The notes: generated by a model from the sequence alone, not told the origin. A stretch of DNA of 14,495 nucleotides from JAAYFJ01 sp964344295 (GCA_964344295.1 CAYFMR010000019.1:1-14495); one strand, 5' to 3'; counted from the first letter of the stretch, positions 6,883-14,495 are shown. Made by a program: numbers and translations.

Positions 6883-7715
6883 TGAAAAAATTTGCATACC
6901 CCTATTACATGTGGATGCTGGTATTCGTCGTTTTACCATTGGTCATCATTTTACTTTATGCGTTTACTCCGGGTAATGAGATGATGATCGAGGACATCTC
7001 CTTTACCACGGAGCATCTCCAGCGATTTTTGGAGCCGGTCTATTTACAGGTATTATGGACGTCCATCGTATATGCATTTTGGACCACGGTGATCTGTTTA
7101 GTGCTTGGTTATCCAGTGGCTTATTATGTATCAAAACAGTCGCGTGCGAAGAGAAGCACCTTGATCTTACTGATGATGATACCTATGTGGATGAACTTTT
7201 TATTGCGCACTTATGCTTGGTTAACGCTCTTATCGGCTCAGGGGCCCATCAATCGGTTGCTGGTCATCATGGGTATTGGACCGGTTAATTTACTCTATAA
7301 GGATATGACCGTGATTATGGGCATGATCTACAATTACTTGCCTTTTATGGTGTTGCCCATTTATTCCGTGTTGGTGAAAATCGATCCGGCTTACCTAGAA
7401 GCGGCAGGCGATTTAGGTGCAAATCCAAGAGAAACTTTTTTCAAAGTGATTTGGCCTTTGAGTCTTTCGGGGATTGTAACGGGCATCATTATGGTATTTA
7501 TTCCAGCGTTGTCTACGTTTGTCATCACGAGCTTATTAGGCGGTAATAAGTATAATTTAATTGGCAATCTCATCGAGCAACAATTTCGTTACACCGGTGA
7601 CTGGCACTTCGGTGCGGCGATGTCCGTCGTACTCATGCTCTTCATTATCGTAGGAATGAGATTCCTCCGAAAGTTAAATAAAGACGGGGGACAAAGTATG
7701 GGGGTGAACTTATGA
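6882..7715 (+). CDS. potB: Spermidine/putrescine ABC transporter permease PotB
   Basis: A 277-aa membrane protein with about six hydrophobic segments. PotB hallmarks are the IPMWMNFLLRTYAW stretch (about 100-113), YNYLPFMVLPIYSVL, and the EAA loop EAAGDLGANPRETF (from 173) that docks on PotA. Two in-frame ATGs are possible. AGGAG at 6871-6875 is 3 bases from ATG 6879 and 6 bases from ATG 6882, so 6882 is chosen. Either way the start overlaps the potA stop (translational coupling). It forms the heterodimeric channel with PotC. Confidence 0.95.
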   Translation: MKKFAYPYYMWMLVFVVLPLVIILLYAFTPGNEMMIEDISFTTEHLQRFLEPVYLQVLWTSIVYAFWTTVICLVLGYPVAYYVSKQSRAKRSTLILLMMIPMWMNFLLRTYAWLTLLSAQGPINRLLVIMGIGPVNLLYKDMTVIMGMIYNYLPFMVLPIYSVLVKIDPAYLEAAGDLGANPRETFFKVIWPLSLSGIVTGIIMVFIPALSTFVITSLLGGNKYNLIGNLIEQQFRYTGDWHFGAAMSVVLMLFIIVGMRFLRKLNKDGGQSMGVNL

Positions 7716-8503
7716 AAACCAATCGTGGAATCAAAGGCTACATGGCCTTGGTTTACATTTTTTTATATGCACCCATTGCCGTCCTCATTCTTTATTCTTT
7801 TAATGACTCCCGATTAAGAGGAGGATGGTCAGGATTTACCTTGCGATGGTATCGTGAACTGCTACACCATGAGCAGATTATGAGCGCACTATACTATACA
7901 TTGCTTGTAGCCGTAGTCGCTACGGCGGCAGCAACCATTTTGGGGACTTTAGGAGCTTTGGGCATTTTCTATTCTCGTAAATCAGTTAAAAAGGCTGCTT
8001 TGGCATTAAACCAATTGCCGGTGGTAAACCCCGATATCGTGATAGCCGTCAGCTTGATGGGATTATTTGGTATATTGCGTATGAATTTCGGCTTATTGAC
8101 GATGATTTTATCACACATTGTTTTTTGTACACCCTATGTGATCCTCAGCATTCTGCCAAAATTAAATCAACTGGATCAAAATTTGCTCGAGGCGGCGTTG
8201 GATTTAGGGGCCACTCCATGGGTGGCGGTGACAAAGGTGATTTTCCCAGAGATTGCACCGGGAGTTGTGACGGGTGCTTTGATTGCTTTTACACTGAGTA
8301 TTGACGATTTTGTCATTAGTTTTTTCAACACGGGACAGGGGATTTCTAACCTGGGTATTACAATCTACTCCATGGCAAGAAGAGGGGTTAACCCTTCCAT
8401 TAACGCCCTTTCTACGCTCATTTTTGTGGCGGTGCTGTTCCTTTTGATCATCATTAATCGACGTTCTCGAATGGACAAAGGAGGGGTCGACATTGAATCA
8501 TAA
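7712..8503 (+). CDS. potC: Spermidine/putrescine ABC transporter permease PotC
   Basis: A 263-aa membrane protein, the second half of the polyamine channel. It has about six hydrophobic segments, the PotC-like N-terminus (YIFLYAPIAVLILYSFNDS, about 15-33), PVVNPDIVIAVSLM (103-116), and the EAA loop EAALDLGATPW (from 160), followed by SIDDFVISFF, which is typical of PotC. ATG 7712 overlaps the potB stop by four bases (ATGA) and is preceded by GGGGGTGA at 7700-7707. The 3' end overlaps the TTG start of potD by 11 bases. Confidence 0.95.
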   Translation: MKTNRGIKGYMALVYIFLYAPIAVLILYSFNDSRLRGGWSGFTLRWYRELLHHEQIMSALYYTLLVAVVATAAATILGTLGALGIFYSRKSVKKAALALNQLPVVNPDIVIAVSLMGLFGILRMNFGLLTMILSHIVFCTPYVILSILPKLNQLDQNLLEAALDLGATPWVAVTKVIFPEIAPGVVTGALIAFTLSIDDFVISFFNTGQGISNLGITIYSMARRGVNPSINALSTLIFVAVLFLLIIINRRSRMDKGGVDIES

Positions 8504-9539
8504 ATGGCTAGTCTATATGTTGGTAGGAATTATGGGATGTTTGCTGATGGGTTGTACAAACGAAGCGAAGGAAGACCACGTGATCTACCTCTATACTTGG
8601 GGAGACTATATGGATGAAAGTCTGCTGGATGAATTCACAGAAGAAACCGGCTATGAGGTGGTCGTGGACTATTTCAGCACTAACGAAGACATGTATGTCA
8701 AGTTAAAGCAGGGAGGAAGCGATTATGATGTCGTGTGCCCATCAGATTACATGATTGAGCGCATGATCAATGAAGATATGCTATTGCCTTTGGATCACAG
8801 TGTGATCCGGATGCCGGAGTTGCTCCCGGTCCTTCATGATTTAGACTACGATCCCGACAATCGCTACTCCGTCCCGTATTTTTGGGGCACCTTGGGATTG
8901 ATTTACGATACGTCTGTGATTCACGAACCATTAACAGGCTATGCGGATTTGTGGGACGAACAGTATCGAGATTTAATCATTATGCCTAATAACCAACGCG
9001 ATGCGATTGCCATTGCCTTGAAATACCTAGGCTACTCTATGAACAGCACTGATTTAGAGGAGCTAGCTGAAGTAGAGGCGGCATTGATTGAGCAAAAACA
9101 ATTGGTCTACGCTTATTTAGGCGACGAAGCTCGAGACATGATGTTGGCTGGCAACGCACCGCTAGGCGTGGTTTATAACGGTGATGCCTTTCTCATGTGT
9201 GATGAAAATGAGGACTTTGCCTATGTGATTCCTCAAGAGGGAACGAACCTTTGGGTCGATGCCTGGGTGGTGCCTAAAAATGCGCAGCACCCGCAAGCGG
9301 CCATGGAACTAATCCATTTTCTTTCCCAACCGGAAATTGCAGCGGCCAATGCGGAATACGTCTACGGCTATGCGACACCGTTTGCTGAGGCCAATGCGTT
9401 GCAAGATGAAATGTTTCGTGATTCACCGATTGTGATGCCTCCCATGGAGCTTTTAGAAAATGCAGAAGTGTACCATGACCCGAAACAAATGCTTTCCACT
9501 TATGATCGCATATGGACGCGTGTTCTTTCAAGCCGGTAA
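8493..9539 (+). CDS. potD: Polyamine-binding lipoprotein PotD
   Basis: A 348-aa substrate-binding lipoprotein. The signal peptide ends in lipobox LMGC with C21 as the lipidated residue, after which the mature protein would be anchored outside the membrane. The TTG start at 8493 has AAAGGAGG at 8477-8484. From a from-memory alignment to E. coli PotD, polyamine contact residues are kept at W36 (W34), S84 (S83), Y86 (Y85), W254 (W255) and D256 (D257). The acidic pair D168/E171 reads N167/D170, W229 reads Y228 and T35 reads G37. The protein is clearly in the PotD/PotF family, but the preferred polyamine (spermidine, putrescine or other) may differ. It is the last gene of the operon, and a terminator overlaps its stop codon. 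Confidence 0.94.
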   Translation: MNHKWLVYMLVGIMGCLLMGCTNEAKEDHVIYLYTWGDYMDESLLDEFTEETGYEVVVDYFSTNEDMYVKLKQGGSDYDVVCPSDYMIERMINEDMLLPLDHSVIRMPELLPVLHDLDYDPDNRYSVPYFWGTLGLIYDTSVIHEPLTGYADLWDEQYRDLIIMPNNQRDAIAIALKYLGYSMNSTDLEELAEVEAALIEQKQLVYAYLGDEARDMMLAGNAPLGVVYNGDAFLMCDENEDFAYVIPQEGTNLWVDAWVVPKNAQHPQAAMELIHFLSQPEIAAANAEYVYGYATPFAEANALQDEMFRDSPIVMPPMELLENAEVYHDPKQMLSTYDRIWTRVLSSR

Positions 9540-9557
9540 TACACCGGCTTTTATTTT
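9530..9557 (+). terminator. Rho-independent terminator of the pot operon, overlapping the potD stop codon
   Basis: AAGCCGGT (9530-9537) pairs with ACCGGCTT (9543-9550) around a 5-base loop and runs into TTTTATTTT. The left arm contains the last codons of potD and the first base of its TAA stop. Confidence 0.88.
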
Positions 9558-9558
9558 A

Positions 9559-9567
9559 TGATAAAAT
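9559..9567 (+). promoter_or_regulatory. Possible extended -10 promoter for the oxidoreductase-lgt cluster
   Basis: TGATAAAAT matches an extended -10 (TGn followed by TAAAAT, one mismatch to TATAAT) about 45 bases before the next start codon. The preceding 25 bases are the pot terminator and contain no clear -35, so the call is weak. A promoter is nevertheless expected between that terminator and 9612. Confidence 0.35.
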
Positions 9568-9611
9568 GGGTAAAATCATAGGAGTACATTAATTTAATCA
9601 AGGAGGTTACG

Positions 9612-10811
9612 ATGAATAAAAGTGATATTTTAATCCTAGGTAACGGTATCGCAGGATTGTCTTGTGTGAAGGAAATCCGCAAAAAAGATAGAGACTCAAC
9701 CATAACGATGATTAGCAAGGAGCCTTGCAATACATATTATCGCTTAAAGTTGACGAAGTACCTAGAAACAGGAAAAGACGACAATTGGAAAGTCCAAGAG
9801 GATCCATGGTATGAGAATCAACAAGTAAAAGTAGTGTTAGACGCCATTATCGAATCTGTTGACGTGGAGAAAAAAGAAGTGCGCTTAGATGACGGTTCAC
9901 GATGGCAAGGTGATACTCTCGTCATCGCCCTTGGAAGTAGCCCTTTTGTTCCCCCGATTCCCGGAAAACATTTGCACGGCGTCTTTGCCATGCGCAGCAT
10001 TAAAGATTTGGAAGAAATTCGTCAATATATGCAAGATAAAAAAAGGGTGGCCATTCTGGGAGGTGGCTTGCTGGGACTGGAAGCCGCTTGGTCTCTGAAA
10101 GAAGCCGGAAAAGATGTATCAATCATCAATCGTCAAGCCTACGTTTTGGACAGACAATTAGACGAAGAATTGGGAATGGTCTTGACGCAAGAGTTGCGCA
10201 AGACTGGCTTTACCATCTATGGCAACAATGGCATTGATGAAATTTTAGGTGATGAGCACGTCACCGGATTGAAACTGAGCTCCGGCGATGAAATTCCTAT
10301 GGACTTAGTGATGATTTCCACAGGCGTAAAACCAAATTTGGAACTATTTAAAGATTCTCCTCTGGAAATGAACCGTGGCATTGCGGTGGATCATCAAATG
10401 CAGACTAATATTTCTCAAGTCTACGCCATTGGCGATATCGCTGAGGTAGATGGACAAAATGTGGGATTATGGACTTCTAGCAATGAGCAAGGCCGAGTTG
10501 CGGGTAAAGCCATTACAGGTCAACCTACGTCTTATGAAAAACCAAAGATTTTTACCAGCCTAGATCTGGGAGATCTACATGTTTTTTCTGCAGGAATGGT
10601 TGACAAAGATCATCATGATGCGATCTATCGCTATGATGACGAGGACCAAAAAATCCATCACAAGTTATTCGGTAAGGATGGAAAATTAGTCGGTGGTATT
10701 TTGATGGGCGATACCTCACAAATGATGGAATTGAATCAAATGATTAGCAAACGTGTGGACATCGAAGAAGCTGTGAAAAAAATGGAAAACACCTTTAGCA
10801 AAGAGGCATAA
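9612..10811 (+). CDS. FAD-dependent NAD(P)H oxidoreductase, NADH:rubredoxin oxidoreductase-like
   Basis: A 399-aa flavoprotein of the pyridine nucleotide-disulfide oxidoreductase class II fold. It has the N-terminal FAD-binding GNGIAG (10-15), CNTYYRLKLTKYL (39-51), typical of rubredoxin and nitrite reductase flavoproteins, the NAD(P)-binding GGGLLGLEAA (150-159), and the second FAD motif YAIGDIAEV (271-279). There is no redox-active CxxxxC, so it is not a disulfide reductase. Anaerobes use relatives to pass electrons from NADH to rubredoxin for oxygen or peroxide removal. No rubredoxin, rubrerythrin or flavodiiron gene is in the window, so the acceptor is inferred. AAGGAGGT at 9600-9607 supports the start. 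It is the first gene of a compact cluster; the next start is one base past its stop. Confidence 0.85.
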   Translation: MNKSDILILGNGIAGLSCVKEIRKKDRDSTITMISKEPCNTYYRLKLTKYLETGKDDNWKVQEDPWYENQQVKVVLDAIIESVDVEKKEVRLDDGSRWQGDTLVIALGSSPFVPPIPGKHLHGVFAMRSIKDLEEIRQYMQDKKRVAILGGGLLGLEAAWSLKEAGKDVSIINRQAYVLDRQLDEELGMVLTQELRKTGFTIYGNNGIDEILGDEHVTGLKLSSGDEIPMDLVMISTGVKPNLELFKDSPLEMNRGIAVDHQMQTNISQVYAIGDIAEVDGQNVGLWTSSNEQGRVAGKAITGQPTSYEKPKIFTSLDLGDLHVFSAGMVDKDHHDAIYRYDDEDQKIHHKLFGKDGKLVGGILMGDTSQMMELNQMISKRVDIEEAVKKMENTFSKEA

Positions 10812-10812
10812 T

Positions 10813-12438
10813 ATGAATATTCAATTCCTTGGCGCAGCTCAAATGGTGACAGGTAGTCTTTATTATGTGGAACATGAAGATCGAAAATTCATTGTCGATT
10901 GCGGTATGTTTCAAGGCTCCTCTGAGATGCTAAAACTCAATCTACAAGAATTCCCCTTCGACCCTAAAGACATCGACTTTGTCATTTTAACTCACGCGCA
11001 CATTGATCACAGTGGACGATTGCCTTTGCTAGTGAAACAGGGTTTTTCTGGAACGATTTACTCAACGAAACCGACCGAGGAATTAAGTCAAGTTATGCTC
11101 ATGGATTCTGCTTATATCCAAGAACACGATGCGGAGTGGGAAAACCGTAAGCGCGAACGTGCTGGTAAAGAGCCATTAGAGCCGCCTTATTCAGTGGAAG
11201 ATGTCAAGTCAACCTTGACCCTTTTTCAGTCCCATCTTTATGATCAGTGGATTCAAGTGGATGACAATTTACGCTTCCGTTTCCGCGATGCCGGTCATAT
11301 TTTAGGCAGTGCTATCGTAGAAATCTACTATGGAGAACAAGGCAAGGGGACAAAACTGGTATTTTCCGGCGATTTGGGAATGCCTGATCGCCCTATTTTA
11401 GATAATCCGGCCGTGATTGAAAGTGCGGATTACTTGGTGATGGAATCCACTTACGGAAACCGCAATCATGAAAGTATGGACTTTGGCATTCACGAGCTCA
11501 CAGAGATCATCCAAAAAACGACGCAACGGGGCGGGTCTGTGATCATTCCTTCTTTTGCCGTAGGTCGTACGCAGGAGCTAATTTACTTGCTAAATGAGTA
11601 TTATTCACAGCTGGATGATTACTCGCAAAAAATACCGATTTATGTTGACAGTCCCATGGCGGTGGAAGCGACCAGAGTATTTCAACAAAATTCTATGGCA
11701 TTTGATGAACAAGCGAAGTCATTGGTCCTTGAAGGCAAGAATCCTTTTAAATTTGAGAATTTGCATTACGTCAAAACAGTAGAGGAATCGAAGCTGTTAA
11801 ACAACAGCCATTTTCCTAAGGTCATTATTTCGGCCAGTGGTATGGCAGAAGCCGGACGGATTCGCCACCATTTAAAACACCACCTGTGGGACAGGAAAAA
11901 TTCGGTGGTCTTTGTCGGTTATCAGGCAGAGGGCACGTTGGGGCGCCAGCTTTTGGAAGGAGCCAAACAGGTTAAGCTTTTGGGAGAAATCGTGGATGTC
12001 AAAGCAGAAATTTATGATTTAGAAGGCTTTTCGGCCCATGCGGATAAAAAGCAATTGATTCATTGGCTGGAAGGGTTTAAGGAATTGCCAAAAAAAATCA
12101 TTATTGTTCACGGAGAAGCAGAACCTGCCCATGCTTTAGCAGAAACCATCGAAACGCAGTTCCACGTTCCCACTTTTGTGCCTAAAATGGGAGATGTCCT
12201 CAAAATTAGAGATGGGGAAGTCTTTACCGCTCGACGTCCGTCTATGGATGTGGATGCACAGCGAGCAGAAATCGAAAAGCAGCTGGCTTTGGTGTATGAC
12301 GGATTTGGTGCTATGGTGCGCAAGTCTCACCTGCTCTATGATGATAAATTTCTCAAACTCCATTACTATGATGTATATAATCAACTGTTATCGATACAAA
12401 GTGAGTTAATGGATTTGAATATGATTGTAGGAAAGTAG
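10813..12438 (+). CDS. Beta-CASP metallo-beta-lactamase-fold ribonuclease-like protein
   Basis: A 541-aa protein with the full set of motifs for the RNA-processing beta-CASP group. These are HAHIDH (61-66) and AGHILGS (H162) plus SGDLG (D187) for the two-metal site, ESTYG (211-215), the beta-CASP elements VDSPMA (D279) and SASGMAEAGRIRHHL (340-354), and the RMMBL segment FSAHADKKQL (H409) and VHGEAEP (H433). The family includes bacterial and archaeal endo/exoribonucleases (COG1236 type). It is about 100 residues longer than compact bacterial members. Part of that is a charged segment near 105-145, and part is a C-terminal extension from about 475 with no recognised motif. The protein is probably cytoplasmic. 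RNA turnover is the likely role; the substrate is unknown. Confidence 0.9.
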   Translation: MNIQFLGAAQMVTGSLYYVEHEDRKFIVDCGMFQGSSEMLKLNLQEFPFDPKDIDFVILTHAHIDHSGRLPLLVKQGFSGTIYSTKPTEELSQVMLMDSAYIQEHDAEWENRKRERAGKEPLEPPYSVEDVKSTLTLFQSHLYDQWIQVDDNLRFRFRDAGHILGSAIVEIYYGEQGKGTKLVFSGDLGMPDRPILDNPAVIESADYLVMESTYGNRNHESMDFGIHELTEIIQKTTQRGGSVIIPSFAVGRTQELIYLLNEYYSQLDDYSQKIPIYVDSPMAVEATRVFQQNSMAFDEQAKSLVLEGKNPFKFENLHYVKTVEESKLLNNSHFPKVIISASGMAEAGRIRHHLKHHLWDRKNSVVFVGYQAEGTLGRQLLEGAKQVKLLGEIVDVKAEIYDLEGFSAHADKKQLIHWLEGFKELPKKIIIVHGEAEPAHALAETIETQFHVPTFVPKMGDVLKIRDGEVFTARRPSMDVDAQRAEIEKQLALVYDGFGAMVRKSHLLYDDKFLKLHYYDVYNQLLSIQSELMDLNMIVGK

Positions 12439-12444
12439 GAAGGT

Positions 12445-13041
12445 ATGAAAATTATAGCCTTTATGGCGAGTCAGCGAAGAAGCCAATGGACAGAAAGTAT
12501 GTTACACACTTTCTTAGAAGGAATCGGTGCAGCTAAGGAAGATGTGACCTACTTTTATCCGCGCTCTCTCAAAGTCGAGCCATGCCGTGGGTGTGGAGCA
12601 TGCGAGCATACAGGAACATGCATAATCCAGGATGAGATGCAAGAGGTTTATCGGGCGATTGAAGAGTCGGATATGATGGTGATAGCAAGCCCCGTGTATT
12701 TTAACGGGGTTCCAGCACCGTTTAAAAGCATCGTTGATCGTACGCAGAGGTATTGGGCAATCAAGTATAAACTAGGTCAAAAAGTTCCGGGAGACACAAA
12801 GCGTCCTGCTTATGTGCTAAGCTGTGGAGGAGCACCGTATAGTCGCAGGCAGTTTGTAGGTTTAGAGGAAAATCTGGAGCATTTTTTTGCTGCCTGTAAC
12901 TATACACACAAAGGCTCGTTTTATCTTTCCAACACAGACCGCGGACAGCTCACAGAAGAAGTGGCTGCATTAGAAGATTTGAAACAATGGGCTTCCCAGC
13001 AATCTCATTGGGGTCCATCACGAATACAGAGGACACTATGA
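12445..13041 (+). CDS. Iron-sulfur flavoprotein / NAD(P)H-dependent FMN reductase family protein
   Basis: A 198-aa flavodoxin-like protein. The N-terminal MKIIAFMASQRRSQWTESML is the FMN phosphate-binding loop region. ASPVYFNGVPAPFKSIVDR (85-103) is the flavin-binding stretch common to this family. Cysteines C47, C50, C53 and C59 form the compact CX2CX2CX5C cluster that binds [4Fe-4S] in Isf-type iron-sulfur flavoproteins. The probable role is electron transfer or reductive detoxification in the cytoplasm of an anaerobe. It starts 6 bases after the MBL stop, with AGGAAAG at 12429-12435 as ribosome binding site. Its TGA overlaps the deoC ATG. The physiological partner is not evident; the upstream flavoprotein oxidoreductase is a possible donor by neighbourhood only. 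Confidence 0.85.
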   Translation: MKIIAFMASQRRSQWTESMLHTFLEGIGAAKEDVTYFYPRSLKVEPCRGCGACEHTGTCIIQDEMQEVYRAIEESDMMVIASPVYFNGVPAPFKSIVDRTQRYWAIKYKLGQKVPGDTKRPAYVLSCGGAPYSRRQFVGLEENLEHFFAACNYTHKGSFYLSNTDRGQLTEEVAALEDLKQWASQQSHWGPSRIQRTL

Positions 13042-13700
13042 ATCCAAAACAATTAGCACAATACATTGATCATACACAGTTAGAGGCGACTGCTACATCA
13101 AAAGATATTCGAAAACTTTGTGATGAAGCGATAACCTATGGTTTTCACAGCGTGTGCATTCAGCCCATGTATGTGAAAGAGGCATCTGCTTGGCTAAGTG
13201 CATCACCAGTCAAGGTGTGTACAGTCATCGGCTTCCCTTTAGGAGCTAACAGTGCGGACGTGAAGACACAGGAAGCGAAAGTGGCCATCCGTGATGGAGC
13301 CGATGAACTGGATTTTGTAATTCCCGTGGGAGCGCTCCTCGAAGGACGATGGGATGAGGTGAAGGCCCATATGCAGGCGGTAGCAGAGAGCAAGCAAGGT
13401 GGGATTCTTCTCAAGGCTATTTTGGAAACGTGCTATCTTACGGATGCTCAGATTGTGGCAGCTTGTCAACTGGCAAAAGAAAGTGGCATTGACTTTGTGA
13501 AAACCTCTACCGGTTTTGGTGCCGGGGGAGCGACAACACACCATGTGAAGCTCATGCGACAGACAGTGGGAGACGTGATGGGCGTGAAAGCCTCCGGTGG
13601 TATTCGAACGTATCATGATGCATTGACTATGATAAAAGCCGGGGCATCGCGCATTGGGGCTAGCAAAAGTGTACAAATCATGGAAGAGGTGACCACATGA
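13038..13700 (+). CDS. deoC: Deoxyribose-phosphate aldolase DeoC
   Basis: A 220-aa class I aldolase that splits 2-deoxyribose-5-phosphate into glyceraldehyde-3-phosphate and acetaldehyde in deoxynucleoside catabolism. Family landmarks are IDHTQL at the N-terminus, VIGFPLGAN (63-71), D92, FVKTSTGFG with the expected Schiff-base lysine K155, and VKASGGIRT with K184, the second catalytic lysine position. The frame is open from 12987 inside the previous gene. The ATG at 13038, 4 bases overlapping the upstream TGA and preceded by AGAGGA at 13028-13033, gives the family's normal length. Its usual partners (deoD, pdp, cdd, deoB) are absent; it sits between a flavoprotein and lgt. Confidence 0.96.
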   Translation: MNPKQLAQYIDHTQLEATATSKDIRKLCDEAITYGFHSVCIQPMYVKEASAWLSASPVKVCTVIGFPLGANSADVKTQEAKVAIRDGADELDFVIPVGALLEGRWDEVKAHMQAVAESKQGGILLKAILETCYLTDAQIVAACQLAKESGIDFVKTSTGFGAGGATTHHVKLMRQTVGDVMGVKASGGIRTYHDALTMIKAGASRIGASKSVQIMEEVTT

Positions 13701-14443
13701 ATCCTGTAGCATTTACAGTATTTGGCCTGGAGGTACGATGGTACGGCGTACTCATTGCCATCGCAATGGCTCTAGGAGCCTATTTAGCGATTCATGAGGC
13801 CCGGAAACATGCCGATATCGGCGAAGACAATTTGATGGATTTTCTGCTATGGATGATCCCTTTTTCCATTATCGGTGCTCGCCTTTATTATGTGGCCTTC
13901 CAATGGGATTACTATGGCCAACATTTATCTGAAATCATTCGCTTGCGTCAAGGTGGTTTGGCCATCCATGGAGGGATCCTCTTTGCGATCATCGTGGCAA
14001 TCGTGTTTACTAAGCGAAGACATTTAAGCTTTTGGAAGATGGCAGATATTGTGACACCCAGCCTAGCTTTAGGTCAAGCTATCGGTCGTTGGGGAAACTT
14101 TGCCAATGGGGAAGCGCACGGTGGTCCTACGGATTTGCCTTGGGCGATTACAGTCAATGGCGTGAAGGTGCATCCTACCTTCTTATATGAAAGTCTTTGG
14201 GATTTTGCCTTATTTTTATTCCTATACTTTTATATGAAACGGCATCAGAAATTTAACGGTCAACTGTTTAGCCTTTATTTGATCGTTTATTCAGTGGGAC
14301 GATTTTGGATCGAGGGCTTGCGTACGGACAGTTTGATGTTGGGCCCACTACGTATAGCACAAGTGGTGAGCATCGCCATGGTGGTATGCGGCGGTATCAT
14401 TTATGTCATTGGAAAAAAGAACACAAAAAAAGAGAGTCTCTAA
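13697..14443 (+). CDS. lgt: Prolipoprotein diacylglyceryl transferase Lgt
   Basis: A 248-aa membrane enzyme that moves diacylglyceryl from phosphatidylglycerol to the lipobox Cys of prolipoproteins, the first step of lipoprotein maturation. It has about seven hydrophobic segments, GARLYYVAF (60-68), the AIHGG segment with H91, the Lgt signature GRWGNFANGEAHGG (130-143), HPTFLYESLWD (159-169), and GRFWIEGLRTD (201-211) near the C-terminus. ATG 13697 overlaps the deoC stop by four bases and is preceded by AGAGGTGA at 13685-13692, so translation is probably coupled. PotD, the one lipoprotein in the window, would be a substrate. No terminator is seen after the stop, so the transcript may continue. 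Confidence 0.96.
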   Translation: MNPVAFTVFGLEVRWYGVLIAIAMALGAYLAIHEARKHADIGEDNLMDFLLWMIPFSIIGARLYYVAFQWDYYGQHLSEIIRLRQGGLAIHGGILFAIIVAIVFTKRRHLSFWKMADIVTPSLALGQAIGRWGNFANGEAHGGPTDLPWAITVNGVKVHPTFLYESLWDFALFLFLYFYMKRHQKFNGQLFSLYLIVYSVGRFWIEGLRTDSLMLGPLRIAQVVSIAMVVCGGIIYVIGKKNTKKESL

Positions 14444-14467
14444 TGAGCAGGGTTGATAAGGACAGTT

Positions 14468-14495
14468 ATGTTTTATAGGAACGCTGAGCATTGCG
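14468..14495 (+). CDS. Possible start of another gene, cut by the window end
   Basis: ATG at 14468 opens a frame (MFYRNAEHC...) still open at the window end. AAGGA at 14458-14462 lies 5 bases before it, and it sits 24 bases after the lgt stop on the same strand with no terminator between. Nine codons are too few to identify a product or to prove a gene. Confidence 0.3.

Noticed and set aside
13239..13712. A 157-codon minus-strand open frame opposite deoC
   Set aside because: It is an antisense shadow of deoC with no upstream signals and no recognisable motif.
14429..14441. AGAGAGTCTCT near the end of lgt as a terminator
   Set aside because: The arms leave no loop large enough for a hairpin and no T-tract follows.

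Overview
The window looks like chromosomal DNA of an anaerobic Firmicute, most likely a clostridial lineage of moderate GC. The signs are strong AGGAGG ribosome binding sites, TTG starts, TTGACA/TATAAT-type promoters, short U-tailed terminators, a Gram-positive-style lipoprotein polyamine-binding protein, a HemZ-type radical SAM protein and a rubredoxin-reductase-like flavoprotein. The species cannot be named from the sequence alone. Nearly every gene belongs to a recognisable family. The exceptions are a 482-aa helix-turn-helix (HTH) protein on the minus strand and a probable CRISPR array end at the left edge.

Layout. (1) Bases 6-33 resemble one type I-E CRISPR repeat, with no second repeat to its right, as expected for the last repeat of an array lying to the left. 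(2) A minus-strand gene (184-1632) encodes the HTH protein, with its own extended -10 promoter and terminator. (3) Divergent from it is an NCS2/AzgA-type purine permease (1802-3160), with a consensus promoter carrying a palindrome and a terminator directly after the stop. (4) hemZ (about 3251-4666) and msrB (4736-5167) follow, closed by a terminator. (5) Two bases after that terminator's T-tract begins the promoter of a five-gene polyamine uptake operon: a XRE-cupin regulator, then potA, potB, potC and potD (5291-9539). It ends in a terminator that overlaps the potD stop codon. (6) A tightly packed five-gene cluster (9612-14443) encodes a FAD/NAD oxidoreductase, a beta-CASP metallo-beta-lactamase RNase-like protein, a 4-Cys iron-sulfur flavoprotein, deoC and lgt. 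No terminator follows lgt, and a further reading frame may begin at 14468.

How the genes work together. The pot operon is a complete importer (ATPase, two permeases, lipoprotein receptor) headed by a PuuR-like sensor that probably represses it through an inverted repeat at the transcription start. Lgt, at the other end of the window, belongs to the enzyme family that would lipidate PotD. The cluster at 9612-14443 mixes redox, RNA turnover, deoxynucleoside catabolism and lipoprotein maturation, so its cohesion is transcriptional rather than one visible pathway.

I do not see a clear undescribed multi-gene system here. The items most worth following are the CRISPR array edge and the neighbouring unfamiliar HTH protein, the changed polyamine-contact positions in PotD, and the two candidate operators.
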